Assembly (NCBI RefSeq): GCF_902506295.1 | Contig: NZ_LR733312.1 | Location: 541,064-605,063 of the forward strand | DNA length: 64,000 nt | DNA from: Luteimonas sp. 9C | Lineage (GTDB): Bacteria > Pseudomonadota > Gammaproteobacteria > Xanthomonadales > Xanthomonadaceae | Reading direction: 5' to 3' | Shown: in pieces, positions 1 to 8,136 of the stretch | How the letters are laid out: each line of letters begins with the position of its first letter | Position numbering within the stretch: position 1 is the first letter of the stretch | The notes under the pieces: model-generated | Seen by the model: only the letters and a program-made list of their open reading frames with translations | Database searches by the model: none | What the model was told of the DNA's origin: nothing | Program-made: the position numbers and the translations under genes

Positions 1-585
1 GAGAACGCGCGGATCCCCACGCTGACCGACCTGATGGTGATCATCGCGGTCGCGTTCGGTTTCGTCGGCCTGGCGCACGCGGTGTCCACGCCGCTCGCCG
101 CGTGGTTCGCCCGTTACGACTGGGCTGCGCGCTTCAGTCTCGACTCGGCGTTCGTGTGGGTGGTGGTGATCGCCACGCTCGCCGGGTTGCTGCTCAGCTT
201 CACCCGTGCGCGCCGGCTCGAAAGCGCAGGCGCGTCGAAGGTCGGCACGGTCTTCCTGTATTTCCTGATCGCCTGCATCGGCATGCAGATGGATTTCCTC
301 AAGCTCGCCGACCGCCCGGAACTGCTGGCCATCGGCGTGATCTGGATGAGCGTGCATGTGCTGGTGATCTGGGGCGCGGCGCGCCTGGTCCGCGCGCCGA
401 TGTTCTACGTCGGCGTCGGCTCGATGGGCAATGTCGGCGCCGCCGCATCCGCGCCGGTGATCGCCGCGGCCTTCCATCCCTCGCTCGCGCCGGTGGGCGT
501 GCTGCTGGGCACGGTCGGCTATGCGACCGGGACCGTGATCGCCTACTTCGTGGGGCAGATCCTGCGGGTCATGGCGGGGCAGTAA
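1..585 (+). CDS. DUF819 family integral membrane protein (3' part only)
   Basis: The reading frame is open from base 1, so only the C-terminal ~194 residues are in the window; the stop is TAA at 583-585. The visible part has about five hydrophobic membrane segments. It contains a 'GSMGNVGAAASAPV' stretch and a Gly-rich final helix, which I associate with the DUF819 (YjcL-like) family of inner-membrane proteins. Its substrate and role are unknown. A GC-rich dyad just after the stop (about 590-660) may end transcription. The family call is from pattern memory; another multipass transporter family is possible. Confidence 0.7.
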   Translation, partial: ENARIPTLTDLMVIIAVAFGFVGLAHAVSTPLAAWFARYDWAARFSLDSAFVWVVVIATLAGLLLSFTRARRLESAGASKVGTVFLYFLIACIGMQMDFLKLADRPELLAIGVIWMSVHVLVIWGAARLVRAPMFYVGVGSMGNVGAAASAPVIAAAFHPSLAPVGVLLGTVGYATGTVIAYFVGQILRVMAGQ

Positions 586-732
586 GCGCCGCAGCCCGGT
601 CGCGCGCCGGCCGGGCGTGTCGCGCAGGCGCCGCGGGCCGGTGATCGCGTGTCGCCGCCGGACCCGCAACCGGATCCGGGCGTCGAACGTTCGACGGGCG
701 TCGCCCGCCGTCGCGGCAAGCGCGTCGGGGGA

Positions 733-957
733 TCAGCAGCAGCGGAATCCGCTGCGCCCGCCGAAGCGGGCTTCCTGGCGTTCGCGGAAGAACGTCTTGT
801 AGTCCATCGGTTCCCGGTCGGGATGTTTTTCGAGGACGTGGCGCACGTAGTTGTCGTAATCGGGCACGCCGCAGCACAGTCGCGCCGTCTGCACCACGCG
901 TCGCCACACACGCTTGTGCGTGGCGAAATACTCGACCGGCACCAGTGCGCCGGCCAT
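733..957 (-). CDS. YbdD/YjiX family small protein (CstA partner)
   Basis: This 74-residue protein carries the YbdD/YjiX signature: 'PDYDNYVRH' at about 32-40, then 'FFRERQEARFGG' and a C-terminal Cys-Cys (73-74). In E. coli, YbdD and YjiX are encoded directly downstream of the pyruvate/peptide transporters CstA and BtsT. The gene starts 31 bp after the cstA stop on the same strand, so the two are very probably co-transcribed. Biochemical function is not established. The conserved terminal CC suggests a metal- or thiol-dependent role, which is inference. Confidence 0.93.
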   Translation of the reverse strand: MAGALVPVEYFATHKRVWRRVVQTARLCCGVPDYDNYVRHVLEKHPDREPMDYKTFFRERQEARFGGRSGFRCC

Positions 958-988
958 CAGTGCAGTGCTCCGCCTGCAGCCCGGGCCG

Positions 989-3082
989 TCACAGCCAGGC
1001 CTGCTGCTGTTCGGGGGTGAGTTCGACGAACGGCGATTCCTTGGCCGTGGGCGCCGGGTTGCGACGGGCCTTGAGGATGGCGCGGACCGCGAAGAACAGC
1101 GTGCTGAAGACCACGAACAGGAACAGCGTCGTCAGGCCGGCGTTGACGTAGCCGTTGACGACGACCTGCTGCATCTGGCCGGCGGTCTTGGCCGCGCCCA
1201 GCAGCTCGCCGTTGTCCAGCGCCGTCTGGTAGTGACGGGCCTGCGCGAGAAAACCCATCGCCGGCTTCGGATCGAACAGCTTGATCAGGCCCGCCGCGGT
1301 GGTGCAGATCAGCAGCCACACGGCCGGCACGATCGTGACCCACGCGTAGCGGTCCCGCTTCATCTTGAACAGCACCACCGTGCACAGCATCAGGGCGATG
1401 CCGGCCAGCATCTGGTTGGCGATGCCGAACAGCGGCCACAGGGTGTTGATGCCGCCCAGCGGATCCACGACGCCCTGGTAGAGGAAGTAGCCCCACAACG
1501 CCACGCAGCCCGCGGTGCCGATCGCGTTCGCGCCCCAGTGGTCGGTCTTGCGCAGGACCGGAATGAAGTTGCCGAGCAGGTCCTGCAGCATGAAGCGTCC
1601 GGCGCGGGTGCCGGCATCGACTGCGGTGAGGATGAAGAGCGCCTCGAACAGGATCGCGAAGTGGTACCAGAACGCCATGGCGCCATCGCCCGTGCCGGGC
1701 AGGGCATCGTGCAGGATCACCGCGATGCCCACGGCCAGCGTCGGCGCGCCGCCGGCGCGGGAGATGATCGTGCCCTCGCCGATCTGCTGGGCCTTGAGTG
1801 CCAGCGCTTCGGGGGTGATGACGAACCCCATCTGGCTGACGGCCGCCGCCGCACTCTGCACATCCGTGCCGAGCACGGCCGCCGGGCTGTTCATCGCGAA
1901 ATAGATGCCCGGGTCGAGCACCGACGCCGCGACCAGCGCCATGATCGCCACGAACGATTCCATCAGCATGCCGCCATAGCCGATGTAGCGCGCGTGGGAT
2001 TCGCTGGCGAGCAGCTTGGGCGTGGTGCCCGAAGAGATCAGCGCATGGAAGCCGGAGACGGCGCCGCACGCGATCGTGATGAACAGGAACGGGAACAGGC
2101 CGCCCTTCCAGACCGGGCCGTCGCCGGTGGAGGCGAACTCGGTGAAGGCGGGCATCTTCAGCGAGGTCACTTCCGGGCTGGCGATGACGATGCCGATGGC
2201 CAGGGCGACGATCACGCCGATCTTGAGGAACGTCGACAGGTAGTCGCGCGGGGCGAGCAGCAGCCAGACCGGCAGGGTCGCGGCGACGAAGCCGTAGCCG
2301 ATCAGCATCCAGGTGATCTGGATGCCGGTGAAGGTGAAGGCCGGTCCCCAGGTCGGATGCGCGCCGACCTTGCCGCCCAGCCAGATCGCGGCGAGCAGGG
2401 CGACGATGCCGAAGATCGAGATCTCGCCGATCCTGCCCGGGCGGATGTAGCGCATGTAGAGGCCCATGAAGATCGCGATGGGCATCGTCGCCATCACCGT
2501 GAACATGCCCCAGGGGCTTTCGGCGAGCGCCTTGACGACGATCATCGCCAGCACCGCCAGGATGATGATCATGATCATGAAGGCGCCGAACAGGGCGATG
2601 GTGCCGGCGACCTGGCCCATCTCCTCGCGCACCAGGTCACCGAGCGAGCGGCCGTTGCGGCGCGTGGACACGAACAGGACCATGAAATCCTGCACCGCGC
2701 CGGCGAGCACCACGCCGACGATCAGCCACAGCATGCCGGGCAGGTAGCCCATCTGCGCGGCGAGCACCGGGCCGACCAGGGGCCCGGCGCCGGCGATGGC
2801 GGCGAAATGGTGGCCGAACAGCACGTGCTTGTTCGTGGGCACGTAGTCGAGCCCGTCGTTGTGGACGTGCGCGGGCGTGGCCCGGCGAGGGTCGAGCCCC
2901 AGCACCTTGTCGGCGATGTAGAGGCTGTAATAGCGATAGGCGACGAGGTAGATCGAGACCGCGGCCACCACGATCCACAGCGCACTGATCTGCTCGCCCT
3001 GACGCAGGGCGATGACCCCCATGCAGGAGGCGCCCAGCAGTGCCACCGCGCCCCACAGGGCATGTTTCCCGACACCGTTCAT
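989..3082 (-). CDS. cstA: Carbon starvation protein CstA (long form)
   Basis: This is a 697-residue multipass inner-membrane transporter, close to the ~700 residues of E. coli CstA. It has the CstA signature 'DYVPTNKHVLFGHHF' at 79-93, followed by 'GAGPLVGP', and 12 or more hydrophobic segments. Family members import pyruvate or peptides during carbon limitation. The downstream partner ybdD is on the same strand. Upstream, a 284-bp region is shared with a second, shorter CstA gene in the opposite direction. The ATG at 3082 has only a weak GGTG-type ribosome site. Confidence 0.95.
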   Translation of the reverse strand: MNGVGKHALWGAVALLGASCMGVIALRQGEQISALWIVVAAVSIYLVAYRYYSLYIADKVLGLDPRRATPAHVHNDGLDYVPTNKHVLFGHHFAAIAGAGPLVGPVLAAQMGYLPGMLWLIVGVVLAGAVQDFMVLFVSTRRNGRSLGDLVREEMGQVAGTIALFGAFMIMIIILAVLAMIVVKALAESPWGMFTVMATMPIAIFMGLYMRYIRPGRIGEISIFGIVALLAAIWLGGKVGAHPTWGPAFTFTGIQITWMLIGYGFVAATLPVWLLLAPRDYLSTFLKIGVIVALAIGIVIASPEVTSLKMPAFTEFASTGDGPVWKGGLFPFLFITIACGAVSGFHALISSGTTPKLLASESHARYIGYGGMLMESFVAIMALVAASVLDPGIYFAMNSPAAVLGTDVQSAAAAVSQMGFVITPEALALKAQQIGEGTIISRAGGAPTLAVGIAVILHDALPGTGDGAMAFWYHFAILFEALFILTAVDAGTRAGRFMLQDLLGNFIPVLRKTDHWGANAIGTAGCVALWGYFLYQGVVDPLGGINTLWPLFGIANQMLAGIALMLCTVVLFKMKRDRYAWVTIVPAVWLLICTTAAGLIKLFDPKPAMGFLAQARHYQTALDNGELLGAAKTAGQMQQVVVNGYVNAGLTTLFLFVVFSTLFFAVRAILKARRNPAPTAKESPFVELTPEQQQAWL

Positions 3083-3248
3083 AGGTCACCCCTGGTTGAT
3101 GGCGCGAAGCGTCTCGCCGTCGCCGGGCGTCGTCAACGGGATTTTCGTTGCGTGCGCCGGGGTGACGCTTGTTAATACGCGCGCGCACGCGCGTTGCCTT
3201 GTGGAAACAAGGACATGCAGGCGCGCATGCCCGGCGTCGGGCGGCTCA

Positions 3249-3279
3249 GACTTTAGTCGTAGCCGGGGGACTTATCGTC
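3249..3279. promoter_or_regulatory. Candidate regulator sites between the two cstA genes
   Basis: The 284-bp divergent intergenic region (3083-3366) contains two similar elements in direct orientation. GACTTTAGTCGTA lies at 3249-3261 and a GACTTATCGTC form starts near 3269, with starts 20 bp apart (about two helical turns). This spacing fits two protomers of a DNA-binding regulator. CstA genes are commonly controlled by two-component LuxR/LytTR-type regulators, but assigning a regulator here is inference. No -10/-35 could be assigned with confidence. Confidence 0.35.
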
Positions 3280-3366
3280 CCTTCGGGGGTTCCCTCGCCG
3301 TGTCCCAGCGGCGATCCTGCCCGCTTGGCGGTCTTTCCACCGCGCAGTACAGGGGAGGTGTGACAC

Positions 3367-5037
3367 GTGAATGCGATCATTCTGCTCGTCGTCGGTCTGA
3401 CGGTCATGGCGCTCGGCTACTTCTTCTATTCGAAGTTCGTCGCCGAGAAGATCTACCGGCTCGAAGCCGACTTCCGCACGCCCGCGCACACCATGCGCGA
3501 CGGCGTGGACTACGTGCCGACCAACAAGTTCGTGCTCTGGGGACACCACTTCACGTCGGTCGCCGGTGCGGCGCCGATCGTCGGGCCTGCGATCGCGGTG
3601 ATCTGGGGCTGGGGTCCGGCGTTCCTCTGGGTGGTGTTCGGCACGGTGTTCTTCGCCGGCATGCACGACTTCGGCGCGCTGTGGGCCAGTGTGCGCAACA
3701 AGGGCCAGTCGATGGGCATGCTCAGCGGCAGCTACATCGGCCGCCGCGGGCGCAACCTGTTCCTCGTCGTCATCTTCCTGCTGCTGCTGATGGTCAATGC
3801 CGCGTTCGCGGTCGTGATCTCGAACCTGCTGGTGTCCACGCCCACCTCGGTGATCCCGGTCTGGGGCGCCATCGTGGTCGCGCTGCTCATCGGCCAGGCC
3901 ATCTACCGCTTCAAGATGGGGCTGTTGTGGCCGTCGATCATCGGCGTCGTGGTGCTGTACGCGCTGATCTGGCTCGGCAGCCTGTATCCGATCGTGCTGC
4001 CCGAGACGGTGCTGGGCATGAGCGCGAACTCCACGTGGATCGTGCTGCTGTTCCTCTACGCCGGCGTGGCCTCGCTGCTGCCGGTGTGGGTGCTGCTGCA
4101 GCCGCGTGACTACATCAACGGCCTGCAGCTGTTCGTCGGCCTGGGCATCCTCTACGCCGCCGTGCTGATCGCCTCGCCGACCATCGTGGCGCCGGCCTTC
4201 AACACGGCCGTACCCGCGGGCACGCCGAGCATCGTGCCGTTGCTGTTCGTGACCATCGCCTGCGGCGCGATCTCCGGCTTCCACGGCATGGTCGCCTCGG
4301 GCACCACGTCCAAGCAGCTCGACAAGGAAACCGACGCGCGCTTCGTCGGCTACTTCGGCGCAGTGGGCGAGGGCATGCTGTCGCTGGCGGCGATCATCTG
4401 CTGCACCGCGGGCTTCGCCACGCTGGTGGACTGGCAGACGGTCTACAGCAGCTTCGGCAGCGGCAACGTCACCGCGTTCGTCAATGGCGGCGAAGCGCTG
4501 ATCACCGCCGGTCTGGGCCTGCCGCAGAATCTCGGCGCCACGCTGCTGGCGACGATGGCGATCCTGTTCGCCGCGACGACCATGGACACCGGCCTGCGCC
4601 TGCAGCGGTTCGTGGTGCAGGAGGCCGCCGAGCTCGCCGGTTTCAAGGTCGGCACCATCCTCGGCACGGTGATCGCACTGGCGGTGTGTCTGGCGCTCGC
4701 GTTCGGCGCCGGCAGCGGCGGCAGCGGCGGTATGGTGATCTGGCCGCTGTTCGGCACCACCAACCAGCTGCTCGCGGCACTCACGCTGGCGATCATCACC
4801 GTGATCCTGATCCGCAAGGGCCGCAACCCGTGGCTGACCGCCATCCCGATGGTGTTCCTGATGCTGATGTCGGTCTATGCGCTGGTCGTGCAGCTGGGCA
4901 CGTTCTACAACGACGGCAAGTGGCTGCTGCTGGCCATGGACATCGTGATCCTGATCGCGGCGGTCTGGGTCGCCTTCGAGGCCGCGGTCGCGATGCGTCA
5001 GGGTCGTGAGGGCCGCGAACCGGTCGGGACGCGATGA
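3367..5037 (+). CDS. Carbon starvation CstA family transporter (short form)
   Basis: The 556-residue protein has the CstA signature 'DYVPTNKFVLWGHHF' at 48-62 and about 14 hydrophobic segments, but it is ~140 residues shorter than the neighbouring CstA. The chosen start is GTG at 3367, preceded by a strong AGGGGAGG ribosome site at 3350-3357. The stop overlaps the ATG of the next gene (ATGA), implying translational coupling. Its partner is not YbdD but a different Cys-Cys-tailed protein, so it is a distinct subfamily. Pyruvate, a peptide or another small carboxylate is the likely substrate, by family. Confidence 0.92.
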   Translation: MNAIILLVVGLTVMALGYFFYSKFVAEKIYRLEADFRTPAHTMRDGVDYVPTNKFVLWGHHFTSVAGAAPIVGPAIAVIWGWGPAFLWVVFGTVFFAGMHDFGALWASVRNKGQSMGMLSGSYIGRRGRNLFLVVIFLLLLMVNAAFAVVISNLLVSTPTSVIPVWGAIVVALLIGQAIYRFKMGLLWPSIIGVVVLYALIWLGSLYPIVLPETVLGMSANSTWIVLLFLYAGVASLLPVWVLLQPRDYINGLQLFVGLGILYAAVLIASPTIVAPAFNTAVPAGTPSIVPLLFVTIACGAISGFHGMVASGTTSKQLDKETDARFVGYFGAVGEGMLSLAAIICCTAGFATLVDWQTVYSSFGSGNVTAFVNGGEALITAGLGLPQNLGATLLATMAILFAATTMDTGLRLQRFVVQEAAELAGFKVGTILGTVIALAVCLALAFGAGSGGSGGMVIWPLFGTTNQLLAALTLAIITVILIRKGRNPWLTAIPMVFLMLMSVYALVVQLGTFYNDGKWLLLAMDIVILIAAVWVAFEAAVAMRQGREGREPVGTR

Positions 5038-5315
5038 CCGATCCGGGCGCACACGAAGCGCCCACCGCGCTGGCCCGCCTGTCGGCGGGTCTGCGCGAGT
5101 TCTACATGACGCCCTACCGGCGCACGTTCGCCCGCGCGCAGCGTGACGAGGAGGACCTCTTCATGCTGATGGTGTTCTCCGAGTCGCTCGGCGTGCCCAA
5201 TCCGGTGGGCTACTACACGCTCGAGCTGATGCCGGCGATGTACGAACGCTTCCACGACTGGCATCGCCGGATGGGCCTGGAGCGCTCGCCGCTGGATCAC
5301 ATTTCATGCTGTTGA
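5034..5315 (+). CDS. Cory-CC-star-type small protein, CstA-associated
   Basis: This 93-residue soluble protein ends in Ser-Cys-Cys (91-93). It has an aromatic/basic N-terminal part ('LREFYMTPYRRTFARAQ', 20-36) and a helix 'DEEDLFMLMVFSESLGVPNPVGYY'-type core. It matches my recollection of the family named for its C-terminal 'CC*' and found beside CstA-like and ArsA-like genes. Its ATG overlaps the transporter stop, and its own end overlaps the ArsA-like start by 10 nt. It may be the functional counterpart of YbdD for the short CstA (inference). Molecular function is unknown. Confidence 0.8.
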   Translation: MTDPGAHEAPTALARLSAGLREFYMTPYRRTFARAQRDEEDLFMLMVFSESLGVPNPVGYYTLELMPAMYERFHDWHRRMGLERSPLDHISCC

Positions 5316-6346
5316 CCACCGCCGCGGCGCGGCGCGTCGTGTTCGTGGGCGGCAAGGGTGGGGTGGGCAAGACCTCGGTGGCGTCCGCGCTGGCGCTGTC
5401 GCAGGCCCGGGCAGGCCGCCGCGTGCTGCTGGTGTCCACCGATCCGGCCCACAACCTGGGTCATCTCTGGCAATGCGAGGTCGGGCCGGATGCGCGGGCC
5501 CTGGCCGAGCGACTGGACGCGATCGAGATCGACCCCGACGCGACCGTTGCCGCGCATCTCCAGCAGGTCGGCGATGCCCTGCGCAAGCTGATGCCGGCGC
5601 ATCTGGCGGGCGAGGTGGGGCGGCACCTGGCGCTGTCGCAGGATGCACCCGGCATGCACGAAGCGGCGCTGCTGGAGCGGATCGCCGAGCTGGTCCACGA
5701 CGGACTGCACCACTACGACCTGCTGGTCTTCGACACCGCGCCCTCGGGACACACGGCGCGTCTGATGGCGTTGCCGGAAATGCTGAGCGCCTGGACCGAA
5801 GGCCTGCTGCAGCGGCAGACGAAGAGCGAGCGCTTCGGCGCCGCGCTGCGCAATCTCGGGCGGGACGACGGCATCGCCGGGCGCGCGCTGGGTGGGGAGA
5901 CGCCTTCGGCCACGCCGGCGGACCGGGACCAGGCGATCCGCAGCCTGCTGCACCGGCGGCGTCACCGCTTCGAGCATCTGCGCAACGTCCTGGCCGATGC
6001 GCAGCGCACCGCGTTCTTCATCGTGCTGGCCGCCGAGCGCCTGCCGGTGCTGGAGACGATCGAGTTGCACGCGCAGCTGGCACGCGCCGGTATCGACGTC
6101 GCGGGGCTGGTGGTCAACAAGCGCTCGCCCGACAATGCCGGACCGTTCCTCGCCACCCGGCATCGGCAGGAAGCGGTGCATCTGCAGGCGTTGCACGAGG
6201 CGTTGCCGTCGTTGCCGCTGCAGGAAGTCCCGCTGCTGGCCACCGATGTGGTCGGGCTGGGCGCGCTCGATGCCTTCGGTGCCCTGCTTGGATCCCACAT
6301 GACGCCTTCCGCGACCGTTCCGACTGCCGATCCGGGTTCGACGTGA
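5306..6346 (+). CDS. ArsA/Get3-like ATPase
   Basis: The 346-residue protein is a single-domain member of the ArsA/GET3 branch of P-loop ATPases. It has a deviant Walker A 'GGKGGVGKTS' at 15-24, 'STDPAHNLGHLW' at 44-55, and 'FDTAPSGHTARLM', the ArsA switch II signature. It contains only one cysteine (Cys57), so it lacks the cysteine triad used by arsenite-pump ArsA, and no ars genes are nearby. Gene overlaps on both sides place it in the CstA/CC-star operon. A chaperone or targeting ATPase for the small Cys-tailed protein or the transporter is the likeliest role (inference). Confidence 0.88.
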   Translation: MLLTTAAARRVVFVGGKGGVGKTSVASALALSQARAGRRVLLVSTDPAHNLGHLWQCEVGPDARALAERLDAIEIDPDATVAAHLQQVGDALRKLMPAHLAGEVGRHLALSQDAPGMHEAALLERIAELVHDGLHHYDLLVFDTAPSGHTARLMALPEMLSAWTEGLLQRQTKSERFGAALRNLGRDDGIAGRALGGETPSATPADRDQAIRSLLHRRRHRFEHLRNVLADAQRTAFFIVLAAERLPVLETIELHAQLARAGIDVAGLVVNKRSPDNAGPFLATRHRQEAVHLQALHEALPSLPLQEVPLLATDVVGLGALDAFGALLGSHMTPSATVPTADPGST

Positions 6347-6978
6347 CGCCGCCCGCCGCGACCTCGCTGCGCGAGCAACTGCTGTCGTTGATCGCGCGGT
6401 TGCCCGACGGCGACGTGCAGGTCGGCCCGCTGGTCGACGAACTCGGCACCCAGGGCATGTTGCTGCTGGTGATTCTGCTGACCCTGGTGTTCCTGATTCC
6501 GGTGTCGATCCCCGGCGTCAGCACGGTGTTCGGCGCGGTGATCGTGCTGATCGGCGTCGCCCGCATGGCCGGTCGTGCGCTGTGGCTGCCCGGGGCGGTG
6601 CGCCGGCGCACGGTACCGGCAGGCCGCCTGCGCGGCGCGCTCGATACCGGCCTGATCTGGGTACGCCGGCTGGAACGCATCACCAAGCCCGGTCGCCTGT
6701 CGCGGCTGACCGATGGCCGCGCGATGGGGCTGGTCAACGACGGCGCACTGGTGCTCGGGGCGGTGCTGCTGATGGCGCCGTTCGGCTTCATTCCCTTCAG
6801 CAACACGATTCCCGGGGTCGCCCTGATGTGCCTGGCGATCGGGCTGCTGCAGCGCGACGGCCGGATGGTGCTGCTGGGCCACGTCGCCAACGTGCTGGCG
6901 ATGGTGTATTTCGCGGTCCTGATCGGCGGCGGTGGTCTGGCGATCCGCGAACTGTTCCTGCGGATCTGGCCCGCCTAG
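6343..6978 (+). CDS. ExoD family membrane protein
   Basis: I chose GTG at 6343, whose GTGA overlaps the stop of the ATPase gene, giving 211 residues. The protein has ExoD features: a short soluble N-terminus ('LVDELGTQGMLLLVILL'), paired hydrophobic segments with 'IPVSIPGVSTVFG', a basic central loop with 'RLERITKPGRL', and 'PFSNTIPGVALMCLAIGL'. ExoD of Sinorhizobium affects exopolysaccharide, but most homologues have no known role. It is the last gene of the four-gene overlapping CstA operon, so its connection to carbon uptake is by context only. Confidence 0.85.
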   Translation: MTPPAATSLREQLLSLIARLPDGDVQVGPLVDELGTQGMLLLVILLTLVFLIPVSIPGVSTVFGAVIVLIGVARMAGRALWLPGAVRRRTVPAGRLRGALDTGLIWVRRLERITKPGRLSRLTDGRAMGLVNDGALVLGAVLLMAPFGFIPFSNTIPGVALMCLAIGLLQRDGRMVLLGHVANVLAMVYFAVLIGGGGLAIRELFLRIWPA

Positions 6979-6994
6979 GCCGGCGCGTGCGCGC

Positions 6995-8017
6995 TCACAG
7001 CCAGCGCGCCTTCTTGAACATCCGGTAGAGCACGACCATCACCACGCCCACGCCGCCGATGAGCAGCGGATAGGCATAGCGTTCGTCGAGCTCCGGCATG
7101 CCGCGGAAGTTCATGCCGTACCAGCTGGTGATCAGCGTCGGCGCGGCCAGCAGGGCGGCCCAGGCGCCGAGTTTCTTGACGATCTCGCCCTGGGTCAGGG
7201 TCACCAGGGCCTGGTTCACCCCGAGCGCGGTGCCGAGGATGTCGCGGATCGCATCGATGGTCTCGTTGATGCGTACCGAATGGTCCAGCACGTCGCGGAT
7301 GTAGAGCTTGGCCTCGCTCGTGATCAACGGACTGCTGCTGCGCACCAGCTGCGAGAGCACGTCCTGCAACGGCGTCACCGCCACGCGCATGTAGGTCAGT
7401 TCGCGCTTGAGTTGGTACAGCCGGATCACGATGCCGCGATGGAACTGCTCGCTGACGATGTCCTGCTCCAGTGCATTGAGCGTGGTCTTGAAGTCGTCGA
7501 CGATCGGCAGGTAGTTGTCGACGATCGCATCCAGCACGGCGTACAGCGCGGCGGGTGCGCCCATCGCCAGCAGTTCGGGTTCGCGTTCGATGCGCTGCCT
7601 GGCCGGGGCGTAGGACAACGAGGCCCCGTGGCGCACCGTCACCAGATAGCGTGCGCCGAGAAAGATGTGCGTCTCGCCGTAGGCGATGCGCGCGTCGATC
7701 GCCTGCGCGGTATTGGCGACGATGAACAGTGAATCGCCATAGGCCTCGATCTTCGGCCGCTGGTGCGCCTTGCCGGCATCCTCGATGGCCAGGTCGTGCA
7801 GACAGAACTCGGCCTGCAACTGGTCCAGCACGTCGGTGTCCGGTTCGAACAGGCCGATCCACACGAAGCTGCCGTCGTCGACGCCGAGCACGTCGCTGAT
7901 GTCGTCGAGCAGGATGTCGCGTTTGCCATCCGGTCCGTAGACGGCGCAGTTGACCACGCAGCTCGGGTTGGCAGTGGCCGGTGCACCGGCGGGCGTGGGA
8001 TCGGACGAAGTCTGCAT
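6995..8017 (-). CDS. corA: Magnesium/cobalt transporter CorA
   Basis: This CorA-type divalent cation channel (340 residues from ATG 8017) has a large N-terminal cytoplasmic domain and two C-terminal membrane helices. The selectivity motif Gly-Met-Asn (in 'WYGMNFRGMPE') is at about 301-303, and the end is basic ('KKARWL'). An in-frame start at 8086 would add 23 unusual Arg-rich residues, so the internal ATG is preferred. It stands alone, facing the ExoD gene, with a 16-bp gap between the convergent stops. Confidence 0.95.
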   Translation of the reverse strand: MQTSSDPTPAGAPATANPSCVVNCAVYGPDGKRDILLDDISDVLGVDDGSFVWIGLFEPDTDVLDQLQAEFCLHDLAIEDAGKAHQRPKIEAYGDSLFIVANTAQAIDARIAYGETHIFLGARYLVTVRHGASLSYAPARQRIEREPELLAMGAPAALYAVLDAIVDNYLPIVDDFKTTLNALEQDIVSEQFHRGIVIRLYQLKRELTYMRVAVTPLQDVLSQLVRSSSPLITSEAKLYIRDVLDHSVRINETIDAIRDILGTALGVNQALVTLTQGEIVKKLGAWAALLAAPTLITSWYGMNFRGMPELDERYAYPLLIGGVGVVMVVLYRMFKKARWL

Positions 8018-8136
8018 CGCGCCATCGTCCGCCAGTGGGCGCGCTCGGACAAGCACCGGCACGCGCAGGAGCACGCTTGCGCGCAATGAGGCGTCTCGCG
8101 GCGACGCCCCGCCGCGCGCGAGCGCGCCTCCACAGA

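Noticed and set aside
914-3175. A 753-codon plus-strand frame opposite cstA
   Set aside because: It mirrors the membrane-protein codons of cstA and is His/Arg/Asp-rich with no family signature.
5306-6346. Arsenite-translocating ATPase (arsenic resistance)
   Set aside because: It has only one cysteine, a single ATPase domain and no arsB, arsC or arsR nearby. The CstA/CC-star context is the better guide.
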